A stretch of DNA of 64,000 nt. It comes from Camarhynchus parvulus (lineage: Eukaryota > Chordata > Aves > Passeriformes > Thraupidae). Positions 1 through 12,340 of this stretch are shown here, piece after piece; positions within the stretch are counted from its first letter, which is position 1, and every line of letters starts with the position of its first letter. The notes beneath the pieces are model-generated. The model was not told where the DNA came from, ran no database searches, and saw only the letters and a list, made by a program, of their open reading frames with translations. The stretch is from the NCBI RefSeq assembly GCF_901933205.1, contig NC_044590.1:10505501-10569500 (forward strand), written 5' to 3'. Both the position numbers and the translations under genes were made by a program.

Positions 1-3000
1 ATTGTTGCTTTTCGCGCAGAATTTGGCTTCTGCCCTGTTGGGGAATGGGGTTATTGTCTCAGCTGTAGTGGCATCTTAAAGCTGTCTTCCCTGAGCCAGC
101 GTGAAGGATGTTTGCTGGTAGTGTCAAGTTTTTTCTCTTTACCTTTTCCACCATGCACACGTAAAACGTGTTGACAAGAAAGCTTCATCTGGCAGCTGTG
201 TTGTTGGGGATGCCTCTAATATTGCAGCTGAAGCCGTGGGGATGACACCTCCTGTCTCTATGGGATTTCACTTGTTTAGGCTACTTGAGTCTTTTAGACT
301 GTGTTAACCTCTGCTCAAAAAGAAATCCTGTTATCTTGTGGTAATTGCCAAAATGCCACAGTTTAAGTTAAAAATGTTGTACTGGGACCATAACTGCAAA
401 GAAGTGGATGAACGGAGGTGGGTAAATAAACAATCTAAAGGTCTAGGAGAATATTGCTTCTTGTGCTACATGGTGATGTTCTAAAGCCTGGTGCTACCTA
501 CGTGCGTGCTTTGTGTAGTTTTTAGTCTGCGTAAATACACTCAGAATAGCTTTAGCTTGGCTGGGCTGGCTGTCCCTGGCAGTGTCACTGTAATAGCAGG
601 GAGGTTGGTGCCAGCTTGCAAAAACCTGCTTGAGAAAGCTACTTTGAGGACTCCTAGCTCCTGCAGAGTTCCCCAGGACCACAGCTATGCTGATGGCACT
701 AGTGGTTTAAACCTGGTTTTCCTGTCTTTGAGCTATGAAAAATAATGCACAAATAAATATTTGGCTGCTAAGAATAGGACTTTTGTGTGTGAATTTAGCT
801 AAAAGTAGTATAGAAAGAGCATTTTGGTTCTGCTGTGGGCCAGTACCTCTTACAAGGGGTTGGTGATGTATGAAGCTGGGCTGTGGAATGGACACAGACC
901 TACAGATGAGGGGTCTCAGTTTGAACCCTGTAGACTTTTTATTGTGATCCACATTTCTTAAAATATTTCCTTTCCCTGAATCTGGCTGTAATGCCTGCCC
1001 CTGTCTTTGCTGGGCATTTGGAGCTCTCAGCATGAATTTAGCATGACCTTGAAGCTGCCTTGTAGTCTGCAAGTGAGTTTGTGGTTTAATTTCCTTTTGC
1101 TGTTGTGTGCAAAAGCTACTTCCTGGGCATCAGCAAGAGAGTTTGCAGCCTTGGATGCTGTAGGAGAGCTCCTGCCAGTGTGGTTGTTTGCACTGACCAC
1201 AAATAGTTTTGGATTTAATTCAACTGAGGGTCTTTTGTTCACCTGGTGCGTCATTTCTTATATGAATCCAGCAGCCTCTGTCCCAGAGCTCTTCCATGCT
1301 GCAGCAAGCAGGTATTTTCTCAGCTTTAAAGATAGCAAAACCTGGATTGAGCATTTTGGGGCACGGTATTAGTGAGAACTGTAATTTGGTAGTTCCTTTT
1401 GGCTGAAGTTAAGCCCCCTGGGAGGTGGAGGATGCATTTCTGTGTGCCAAACTGTACTGTACGTCTTTTGTGACCTTTTGCCCATCACTTAATCTCTCTT
1501 TTTCCCCCCCTTCTTGTTTGTAAAGCCTTTACTTTGCAGGGGTGGGGTCTGTTAAACATTAAGACTCTGTTGGGAAGCATTGTATGTATAAAAACACAGA
1601 TAACAATTTCTTTCTCCTCTGGGCTCAAGACTCTGGAAGATGTTGGTAAAAAGACCCGAACTCTAATCTAGTGTAAACTGAAGCGACCTAATGTGTTTTG
1701 GTGGATTTAAGTGATAAACATATCTCAAATCACTATGTCAAAGCATTTTTAAGGTCTTGCAGCATGTGGGGATCCCTAACTTGTCAGCAGGACCTCTCTG
1801 AGTAACAGCTGGGTGAGCTGTGGCTGTTTACATCCTTCTCCTGCAGGAGTCATGGGATGATTTAACTTGGTTGACATCTGTTTCCAGTAAAGAGGAATTT
1901 GGGTTCTTGGGTCCAAGCTGTATGAAGAAAAATAACACTGAATGTTTGGCTGAAGATCCCAAGAGGGCGCAGCAGCAACAGCAGCCGAGCTATTGGGTTA
2001 ATCAAAACACATTTTTGAAGTCACTTTTTTTAAATATGGAAAGGAAAAAGCCGTAACTGTTGTTTCCCACTTCACAGCATCTTTGATTAGTTGGATAGAG
2101 AGTTGTGTTACTGGTCAAAGCTTTATAAACTGCAATGGGTGAGTGTCCAGCTTGCCTTAAGGAAAATATCACACACTGGAGTGCTGAAATGGGAGCCCAA
2201 AGAGCTGCTGGCACCTCAGTTCTTTACACGACCCAACTGGCCAAAGCTTTCAGAACCCTGCTCTGGCTGTGTTTGACCCTGCTTTAAGCAGGAGGTTGGC
2301 TGAGGTGGTGACCTGAGGAGCCCCTCACTCTTGTGATGGTGCAAACTGCTCCAGGAGCAGTGCCCTTCCCTGTCTGCACAGCAAAGGAGCCCCCACCCCT
2401 TCAGGGCCTCCTTAAAAATCCCTGTGTGACTGGCACTGGGATCTTCTCTTTTGGGTAAGGAGGTCACTAGGACATACATGCAATACAGTCTCAGCTTTTT
2501 ACATCCTTTAAAAGTTAGAAACTACCCTACCTGACCAACAATATCACGCATTTTAGCTTCATATGCCTTTTAGGCTCCCAGTTCAGCAAAATATTTTCTT
2601 AATTGGGGATGTTATGGCCCATATGCTTCTATTCCAAGCAGTTTAAATGCTTTGAGTTGGAAACATAAAAATATCTTAGTTGTGACATGATGTTTGAGCC
2701 TTCCTGCTGTGGATGCAAAATCCATATGGCAACGAGGCTTAATTGAAACCTGCTGGAGTTACTTTTCTCCTGCAGCATATTATATGAAATATTCTTTATG
2801 CAGCTGGCTTGAAAGGACTAGCCTTAGATATTTCTAGTCAATTGGTGCTTTTGGAAATTCTGTTCCTTTCCAAGACTCATGATTTTGGTTTATGTAAAGC
2901 ACTTCAGTTTGATAAACTACATACGAAGTACAGCCTGTGTGATTTATTCATTATTTATTCCACAGATTTTAGGTGTAAGTCATCCACTACAGAGTTATTG

Positions 3001-4726
3001 ATTGGGTGGGTAAGTCCTTCCAGGTGTGTTGTGTAGTGGAAAGCTTGTCTAAAATCAGAACTTGTTGCTTGAAGAGTTGGGTCTCTAAATTGGTTTGAGC
3101 TTCAGATGTTTGCAATATTTCCTGGTATTTGTTGCTGTTTGGTCAGACCGTTGGGTCAGTTTGCAGGGGAGTATGTTTTGTGATTTCAATTAAGATTGGA
3201 GAAAGAATTACAAAAGCTGATGTAGCTTAAAGCATACTCCCCAAAGCAAATTACTCCAAGAGTCTGGAATGTGTTGGTGGGAGGCTTCAGTTTTAGTGAG
3301 ATGTTGCTCTGTGCATGCAGGAGTCCTTCCCTTCCTAAATAATTGTTTCCATCTGCATGGCTTATTCCATCAGCCCCCAGGGCTGCCAGTGCCTGGACTG
3401 CTGAGCTATTAAAATCTGTGTCTCTTGTAAGAATGAGGATCTTTCTCACTAAATATTCTGTGCCAGCTGTGTGCAAAGGGAACTTTGCTCTCATCATACA
3501 GAAAAATAATAGGGCAGCCCCCACTGGGGACCTTTTAGAACAAACAATATTCTGGTGTTTCTTTCCTGTACTTTCAAATTTTTAGAGGGAAAAGTTTCAG
3601 GACCCTGTATAATGTCTGGTGAGCCCATTATGAATTCACTAGTTCTCTGAAAGTTTAGTTCTTATGTAATATGGAATTTTGGCCATCTTTGATAACTTCA
3701 ATTGAAGGTTGTGGCCTCTGGTCTGTGAGATGTGAACACAGACACTCCCATCCCATAGTGAAGTGACAATAACCTGCTTGGCCATTGCACACTGGTGGGT
3801 CAACAATGGCAGCCTGGGCATGGATGAAGCACTGACAGGAGGCTGCTGGCCAAGAGTTATTTTATATTCCTCAGTTATCTCTGCTTGGGTCACCTAGGGA
3901 AGCATGAGAGATGTGTCATTGTAACTGAGAAACGTTGGAAAGGCACAAATCTGGAGTACTCTTCGATCCCTTGCCTCTGTACTTTTCTCTTTGAAGGCTC
4001 TCATTTCTGAATTAGATTTTAAGTGATGAACACTGGAAATAAAGGTGGAATTTCTTGTGTGTGAGCCCTTGAGTGAACATGAGCCTGGAACTCTGGTGAA
4101 GCCCATAGCAGGTGGCCAATATATAATGGAACTGGAAGGATATCCTCTTTAGGCAACAAATAAATACAGCTTTGCTGATGAAAGTTGTTTTTCTCGGTCA
4201 AGGTAAAGCTGGGACAATGTTCCTGTTGGAAAGCAGCGGGGCTGACACAGTGGAAGGAAATCCCTGTGTGTCCCCCAGCGGAAGGTGAGGCACGCAGGGC
4301 AGTGTATACATCCCTGCAGCTGATCTCCCAGCCCCCTGCTTGGGGCAAACATTCCTCAGCCCTGGCCTCCCTCCAGCCTGTGCACAAGCAGGGTAAAAGG
4401 AGATAAAGGCAACAGCTGTATTTAGCTGCAGTGTTTCCTTTGAGTAACTGGAGAGGAAGGATCCCTCCTGGGAGCAGCCATATCCCTCATCCAAGGGGTT
4501 TGGAGTTCATTCGCTCCGTGCTTCCTACGCTGCCTTGGCTGGAGCACTGCAGGCACGAGGCTGCAGGATGTTTGCAGGGCAGGAAGGGTTTGGAGCAAGC
4601 ACAGAGCTGCCAGCTCCCTTGGGAGAATCCAAGGTTTGGTGAAATACCAGCACTCACCCTGGAAAAAGCTCTTTTGGAGAATGGCTTTTTGCAAGGCTCA
4701 TTCTCCAAGGCTCATTCAGCTGTGTA
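1..4726. other. No gene recognised upstream of the first LTR
   Basis: Only short, unconvincing frames occur on both strands. The base composition is ordinary and no clear repeat is visible. It may belong to the intergenic space or the 3' end of an upstream gene, but no exon could be supported. Confidence 0.5.
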
Positions 4727-5071
4727 TGTCCTGGTTTGAGAGAGGGACAGTTTCTAGCTGTCCCCCTGGTTGGAGAGAGAGAGGGACTCCTCTCTCCTTG
4801 ATGAACTGAGAATTGATTATCTAAAGGGTGGTGATGGACTGAGTTGATGGTCTGAGGGGTGGATGTATTGGACATTTGGTGAGGGGAGGAGGAATATTTT
4901 TGGAAGGTTTTAATTCTGAGTTCTGTGTATGTTTCTTTTTTATATAATAAAGTTTTTTTTCTTCTTTATTCCTAAGTTGGAGCCTGCTTTGCTCTATTCC
5001 TGGTCACATCTCACAGCAGACACCAGGGAGCACATATTTTCATGGGGGCACTGGCAATGCAAACCATGACA
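4727..5071 (+). mobile_element. Short ERV-type LTR
   Basis: The element starts TGTCCTGG and ends CATGACA. It has a TATATAATAAAG polyadenylation region and a GGAGCCTGCTTTGCTC segment typical of bird ERV LTRs. Flanking 5-mers GTGTA and CTGTA differ at one base, compatible with a 5-bp target duplication (ERVL-like). No coding region is attached. Confidence 0.6.
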
Positions 5072-8000
5072 CTGTAATAATGTGTTACATGGAAGGAAAA
5101 TTAACTGGGGAGTGGAATTGGTAAATAAGATCAAGGAATTACTGTTTTAAGGCATTCCTGTGAATTCTGTTCATGTGGTCTGTGCAGTTTTGTAAAGGAT
5201 TAGCATCACCTCATTGTTAACAAAACAGATGGCAAAGGAAAAGCAGTCTTTGTCAAGGTCAAGAAGCTGCTTGCTGAGGGTCTATGAATATCATTTAACC
5301 CCACAAAAGTTCTTTTTCTGACACTGGCTCTAAGGCATCACAGCTCCTTTGGATCTCTGAGAGTTCCAGGAGGATGTGCACTGTGAAGCCAGCTTTATAA
5401 CGTGAGCTCATCAGGTAAAAAATTCAAACAAGGGCTCGGTCCTCTCTCAGTGGGATGGTAGCTTGTTAATTCTCTAATTAATTGGTGAATTGATAAAGTC
5501 CCTAGCTCCCATGCTTATGAGGAAGCCAGTTTCCCATCTGATGGTGAGAATGCTCCTCCCTTCACCTCCAGCACGGTACAAATATTACAGCAGGCAGCCT
5601 GGGAGCCTCAGCAGTGCTGATTGAAAGCATTTTGGTAAGATGATATATTTACAGCTTCCACCGTGGAAATTTGATTTCTACCATCCCTATGGGTTCTTCC
5701 AGTTATTTCTGAGGAGTTTGTTATACCAGAAACTGCCCAAGAGCTGCTTTTGGAGAGCTGCAAGAGCAGCTGTTCTCACTGCCTCCTCTCCTTTGTCTCT
5801 GCCATATGTGTAACTCTTGTTTTAACCCAGTAGCTGCTCCCAGCACAGATCAGGCTGAGCTGTATCAGCATTTTTGGGGCCAAAACATGAGTTGGAGTCA
5901 GGTCAGCAACCACAGCCAGGTGATGCCTGTGTTGGAAAATGGCCATTGTACAAAATTTGGTTGCTTACACCAGGGTTAAAATGTACGTTTCTGAAGGTTA
6001 GTTGGGTTAAAGTGTTTATTCATCAAAATTACTAGAGCTGTGAGGTAAAACACAATTGCTTTAGCTCCTTTCTTATGTGTTTTTAGGTTTCTTTTTATGA
6101 AATCTTCACAGTTTTCAATTCACCTGTGAGTCCAGGTTGAATTCCTGCTTCTTTCACTTGCTGGTTTTGACTGTGGCTATTCAATGGCTGATCTATGTAA
6201 AATCTTCTTTTGGCCTTGGCACTGAGCACTGCTCAGTCCGACCTTGCACACCAGGTGTAAACTGAACAATAAAAATCCGTCTTGCATCACTTGACACTGA
6301 TGCCTGAGACTTTGTGTCCCATGTCCTCTGTGGCCCTCCAGTTGGAGCAGAGGGTTTTACACAGCAAACAGCACGTGGGGATTTAGAGACACTGCTCTAA
6401 TCCCTGACTGACCTTTGAGATGATTTTACACCACCAGCCTCAGCTGCCCTCAGTTCTTCCTGTAAATGCTGCACTCCCAAGCTGTTTGGGACTGTCTGTA
6501 GCAAGCTCCTCCATCCCCTCACTGGCCAAACCCAGATCATGTCTGACATCTTCCAGCTCTGGTTTTCATAAAGACTCGCGTAATTAAACTTCATCATTAA
6601 ATTTTTGGAAAAACAAGCCCTCTTCTAATGAGTTAACAGGCTCTTGACTACAAATAGCTCTGTGAGAGCTGTGAGCTGAATTGTGCAATCAAGTCCAGCA
6701 TCTCAACCAGTTTTGTTCCAGCTATTGCATCGTTTAAAGACGAAACCAGTACAGACAAGCTCTGAGTGGTGACTTCAGAGCCAGGCGCCAGCAGAGCAAA
6801 AATAGTGGATGCTGAGGTTTTTTTCACTTCTGAGCCTTTAAGCAGCAGTCCAGCTCTCTTCTCGAGGACAAATGAGGAGAATGCCCATAAATATAAATTA
6901 CAGGCCACTTGTAATTTCTCTCCACACAGAGAAGTTTGGATTCTTCCTGACAGACCTGCTACAGCTGAAGAGATGACAAAGTGGAACAGAAGCCTGTTAG
7001 GATAAGTGATGGCACTTTGGAGTACAACAAAACTGCTTCTTATGAGTGCAATAATTGGCACTTACAATTGCCTGGCTGCTAAATAAGAGCTTCTGGTACT
7101 TGACAGTATTAAATCTTCTTTTTATTTTGGAAATAACTGATGGAGCAATTAGGATCTGGAAAAATGCAGCTCCCCTGGAGAGGGAGTGTCCTTCTGTTCC
7201 CCTGCTTGGAGTCTGATGGATCTACCCACAAATGGGCACAGTGGCATTTCATTGCCAAGTAAACTCCCCATAACAATGTGTGTGGGGACCTGTGTGGCAA
7301 TTATTTTTCTCTGAATCTTGGAATATTTAGGTGAGTGGATTTAGGTTTTAATGTAATCATTCAACAAGATAAGCTTCAGTAAGGGGGGTAGGGAGGGGGC
7401 TGTCCAGCCTAATTTCTGAAGTAGTTTCAGCTAGTCTGACCCAATATAAAAATTTATGAGGTGATTATAAAAGCCATAATAAGCTAAAATCTGTCAAAAC
7501 AAACAAGAAAACCTCCTAAATGAAACATTGCTTTGAAAACTCTATTTGCACTTAGCCCATGCTCAGGTGTTTCACTTTTAATCTTAACAAATAGCTTAGT
7601 TGTGGAATTATGATCAGGTTACTCCTCCTTTTCTCCTCCCCTTGTCTTACCATCCTTGCTAAAACCCCAGCTTATCAGCAGCTATTGTTGAGCTGTCTCA
7701 TAACCTTGGTAGCTGCACTGATTGTGGGGCTGTGCCACGGGCATGACTTCTCCTGGAGTGGATGTTTGGCATTCTTTGGGCAGCAGCTCCTGCGGGATGC
7801 CACAAACTGACTCATGGTGAGCTCAGCCCAGAGAGCCCAGCCCCTGCTGTGATTATGCTGCAGGAAATAAACAAGATGACAGCCTAATCGATCGCATCTT
7901 TGGCCTGAGAATTGGGGCACCCCAGGCAGAAAGTCCATTTCTGCCACTCTTTCTATTTGTTGCTCCATTGCCCCATCCCTTTGCCAGAAGGGAACAGAAA

Positions 8001-10763
8001 ATCCAAGGTGCAAAAATCAAAATGAGGTTTGTGAAATCAGCTGGGGCGTGAGCCTGGGAACCGGAGCTTTCGCATATTCTTCTTCTGTGAGAATGAAGAG
8101 TGCTCAAAGTGCTCTGTGGAGGTGGTGCTGGGGATGAGCTGTGCACAGTGGAGTCAGAGAATCCCTGTGTGTGCTGGGCTGGCACGAGGTGCTGGTCACT
8201 CGCTGCAGCTGGAGAGGGGACTGGCTGCTGCTCCCTGGTCCCACCTGCCTCTCCTCCAGAGGGATGTGTGGCCCTTGTCACCTGGCTGCAGGGATAATAG
8301 GTCCCTGTGCTCGGAGGAAGTGAACAAGCAGCTTGCTGGTCATTGCTCCGGTGCCTGTGACTGCTTTCTGCCTTCAGTGTCCAGCAGGACAGAGATTTTC
8401 CTGCGAGGCACAGCCCCCTGTGGGTGCCAGGCACATGTTTGAGCAGGGAGGTAAACGAGGTCATCCTCTGAAACCCGCTAAGGCTTCTAATTTTACACAG
8501 CCTCCAGTGCCCAGCAGGCAGAGGCATATTCAATTTAAATTAATAAGTAAGTCTTGGTTATTCATCAGAATAAATGTTTTTGAGTGTTAAGAATAGCTCC
8601 TGTCTTAGCGCTTCCTCCTATTGTTACAGCTCTTCCTTGAGCAGTGGAAATGTTTTGGGTGATTTAAATTACATTTACAGTAGTAATTAGGTGTAAGCAA
8701 CTTTACAGTTGACTTATCTGAATATACATCTGTATCTAAAGAGAGTATGACTTTTTTTTCCCCCCCTACCCTACCTCCTCCATTCTCCCAGGGCAGGACA
8801 TTTTCAAACAGGGTAGGCAGCTGGAGATACTGATATTTATTGATATTGATTATTGATCCTCCAGCTCCCTGGGCATCCTCCCAGCAGGATGACAGATTAG
8901 CTCTTGTCTCATGCAGTAAAGTCATGAGTGGAAACACTTTGTAGGGCCTGAGTGTTGCTGTTTCTTGGCAGCTCTTTTCCTGTGAGGTGCTGGTTTTCTC
9001 TCCCAGCTCAGGCAGAGCAGAACCAGGTGTGTGGCAGGCCCAGCTGCTGCCTTACCCAGACCTGACTGCAGCTCACTCTGTGCCCCAGGCCACAGCCTGG
9101 CTGCTGCTCCCTGCCAGACTGGCAGCAAGCTGGGGCTTGGATAATCTCACTGATTTAGTGACTCCAGAAACTGGAATAATCTCTTAATCTCACTGAGTCT
9201 GTGTGATGGATAGGTAGCAACACTTGAGGATTTCCTTATGTGGTGGATTGAGCAGGGATAAATGATTTTCAGGTTTTCCTAACGCTATGTACCCTCAAAA
9301 TAAACCTGAGAAAAAAAAGAATTGAAGTTTTCCTAACCCACATTGCAGTGTGTCACTTGCATTCATTTCTCAGGGTAACAAACTGGTTTGGGGATGCTTG
9401 AAAAATGTAAAGCTGCCATAAGATCTTGCAGTGCAGCCCATGGATGTTTATTCCAGCTGACCTGAAGGCTCTGATGCCCAGCTCTGCCAGGCAGCTCTCC
9501 CAAACTGCACAGAGTTCCTGCAGTCTTTAGGTCTGCTGAAATTCCTGACTATCCCAAAGCATGTTGGATGTTTTCCCACCTCCTTTTGATCCTGAAAAAG
9601 TCAGGCCAAGTCATGTCAGCTTGGCAGGATGTGTGGATACCTTCAGAAATAACTCGTGCACTAAAGTGGTGACGGTTACAGCGCTGGGTCTGTTCCCATG
9701 ATTCATTTGAACTAATTGGCTGCTGAGAGCATCATATGCCTCTTTGTCTCCATATTTGAGTAAGATTCAGCTCCTGTGATCCAGATAATCTTATCCTAGT
9801 GAGCTTGTCTCATCTCTAATGATGCCAGGAAGACTGGAGCATGAAACATGCTGGAGAGCTCAAAACCAGAGCTGGAATATTTATCCTGATTCACTCTGAA
9901 AAAGCAGACTCAGCTGGCCTCTATTCCTCCACCTTTTTTCTCACAAGCACAATCTAGAAGATAAACTCACAGATTACTCCTCTCAAATGCCATGAATAAC
10001 TGAAGGGCAGACAGGAGCGGAGATGTGAAAGGCTGTAGTGCAGCTGTTATTATCCACAGAGATCAGAAACTTTCAGCAGTGCTGTGTACTCTTCGTGTGA
10101 GTAATCAAAGCTGAATGTACTCTTGAAGAATTCTGCCTTCATCTGGATGCTTTAAATTTGCTCAGTTGTGCAACAAGCCTGGCTGAGTTATTACCACTGC
10201 ATGAGAAACCTGAGGATGAAACTGCCTGGTACGAGTGTCTGGCAGGCTCTGTCTGTAAATTGACCCATTAAAAAGGATGATCAGCTGGCTGCTGGAGTTA
10301 TTAAAAGACATTTAATGACAAGGGACACCACTGAGGGACAAAAGAAATAAAGTTATGGGCTGTGGTGCCCATCTATTTGCAGTGCTGGCAGGTTAGAGGT
10401 GATTTTATATCCAGGAGAAGGAATGGCCTGGAACCCAACCCCTTGTTTCAGGACAAGGTGTGCTCAGTGGGGAGTGGTTTGGAAAGGCTGTGTGTTCCCT
10501 GGGGAGAACAAAATGCTTTTCAAATTTTGTGAAAACAGAACGCAGAGAGCAGCCACATTTTCTCTTCCAGATGTTTTTGTTGTCATCCCTCCTTGCTCTC
10601 CCCTCCCATGTCTCACATCCTGAGCAGTGTGTGTGGTCACACATGATGGTGACACTTCTGCAGCAATTGTAGTCTGTGTAGCTGCAAAAAAGGATGAAAA
10701 AAAAAAATCTTTAATTTGCTTTCTGTGTGTTCCTACAATTTTTGTAAGTGGGTGAATTTTTAC
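5072..10763. other. Unique non-coding sequence, nothing identified
   Basis: No exon, RNA gene or repeat could be supported. The longest frame (7853-8533, minus) has no family motif and low-information composition. Scattered AT-rich stretches may hold regulatory elements, but I cannot name any. Confidence 0.5.
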
Positions 10764-10967
10764 GATGAATAATAGGAAGGAATTCTTCCCTGTGAGGGCG
10801 GTGAGACCCTGGCACAGGGTGCCCAGAGCACCTGTGGCTGCCCCTGGATCCCTGGCAGTGCCCAAGGCCAGGTTGGACAGGGCTTGGAGCACCCTGGGAC
10901 AGTGGAAGGTGTCCCTGCCATGGCAGGGGGTGGTCCTGAAGGTCCCTTCCAAACCATTCTGTGCTCC
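10764..10967 (+). mobile_element. CR1 LINE 3' fragment
   Basis: It contains the CR1 3' end landmarks GGAATTCTTCCCTGTGAGGG, CACAGGGTGCCCAGAG, CAGGTTGGACAGGGC and CATGGCAGGGGGTGG. It is 5'-truncated, as usual for bird CR1. The several overlapping frames on both strands here are repeat-derived. Confidence 0.93.
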
Positions 10968-12182
10968 CTGCCTGTGTGTAATTCTGTGCTGCTGTGGTCT
11001 CTGGGTTTTGGTTAGAACTGAACTTCACAAGCTGGCACTTTCTGTGGTTGATCTTTGGGGCTGGTGTAGGAGGAGCTATGTGGATAAACCTGAGTTTTGA
11101 ATTACGGGTGGAGGAATAAATTTTACAGGAATTGTGGGTAAGGAGGAAAAGAGAGGAAATTCCCATGAATATTTTTGCATAGTTGATGTGGGGAGTTGTA
11201 AATGTCCCAGACCCAGCACCTTCCCAGTGCCAGCCCCAGGTCTGAAGCTGGGGAGTGAGGCATTGTTCCTTCAGCAGCAGTGTGAGCTCCAGCAGTGGTT
11301 GGGAAAATAGATGTGTTAGTGGGAACAAAACCAAGATGGGCTCTTTTATGACAAGGGATTGTCTCAAAAAGAACTGTTGGAGGCAAAGCAGGCTGAGCTG
11401 TAGGCCCAGCCTTACTGGGAGTATGGCAAACACAGAGTGGGATTGCTGCTTGTGCTGGATGAGCTTTGTGTGCCTTCACTAAAAAACTTAAATAAATTAC
11501 TCATCCCTTTAACTTCGGGATTCTGAATAAAAAATGCTAGAAGAAAGGAGAGTTACTGAAACAGCTTAGAGAGAATAACAAGGAAAGAGCAAAACCTGTC
11601 AGGAACAGCTACAGGGCATCTGATTGCTTTAACCCTTTTCTCGCTTGTGCATTGCTTGTCAATGAGATTTTTAAAGAATAATCTGGATCTTGCAAAATAT
11701 TCTCTGTGGGTGTTACGAGTTTACACTGCTCTTTCAACACCAGTGTCTTACATCCAGCTGGGCTTTACTCACTGCTCAACTATGGCAAGAAACGCTGAAT
11801 TGCTTCTTTAATAGGCACTCAGGTTTGGGGTTTTGTTCCCTGCCCTCCCCACGTCCCCGGGCAGATATTTTGTTCTTTCCTTGATGTTCTCTTCAAGTAC
11901 AACGCAGAGGAGCGAATGCACTGCTTGGCTTCTCCTCCCAGGCTGCGTTCGGGAGTTCCTTTTTCGCGTGGGCTGAGTCTCACGTTAATGTTTAGCAAGC
12001 CCGGGCTGCAGCCCAGCCTCGGGAAGAGCTCGCTGCTATTTTCTGCTCTCTGCTGCTGCCTGTGGGCTGTCCCCCGTGTCCCAGCGTGGGCGGCTCCGCC
12101 TCGGGCAGCGCTGCTTGAGGGCTCGGCTGGATTTACTGTCACTGCCGCCGGGGCGGGGGGACACGCAGGCAGGGAGCAGAGG

Positions 12183-12227
12183 ATGCTCCATCGTCACCTC
12201 AGCGTGTGCTCGGCACGGATGGACTGA
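12183..12227 (+). other. Short upstream open reading frame (14 codons)
   Basis: An ATG at 12183 opens MLHRHLSVCSARMD and stops at TGA 25 nt before the proposed start codon. If the transcription start lies upstream, this uORF could reduce translation of the main frame. Whether it is in the mRNA is unknown. Confidence 0.4.
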
Positions 12228-12251
12228 CCGCCACCCTCCTCCCGCCTGGAC

Positions 12252-12340
12252 ATGGACAAGCGCGGCACGTGTGGCTCCAGGATGGCCAGGGGGGTGCTGG
12301 CGCCTGTCCGGGCTGCCAGCTGTGCCCAGCTGCTCAGCAG
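12252..12340 (+). CDS. ARHGAP40: Coding exon 1 (residues 1-29 plus split codon), probable start
   Basis: The ATG has G at -3 and G at +4, a good Kozak context, and lies inside the CpG island. The exon ends CTCAGCAG before GTACCG. It leaves two bases (AG) that pair with the C at the start of exon 2 to give Ser, and no stop intervenes before the exon 2 methionine. The peptide is short, basic and has three cysteines; I recognise no domain. The alternative is that exon 1 is 5' UTR and translation starts at the exon 2 ATG (21472). RNA data would decide. Confidence 0.5.

Noticed and set aside
7853..8533. 226-codon minus-strand frame
   Set aside because: No recognisable domain and no flanking splice logic, with a low-information Ser/His/Gln composition. 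Treated as chance.
10711..11433. 240-codon minus-strand frame
   Set aside because: It overlaps a CR1 3' fragment, and the rest has no motif. Codon content looks like non-coding sequence.
1..11880. ADIG- or RALGAPB-like upstream exons
   Set aside because: No frame with a recognisable motif and splice sites was found, so no upstream gene is claimed.
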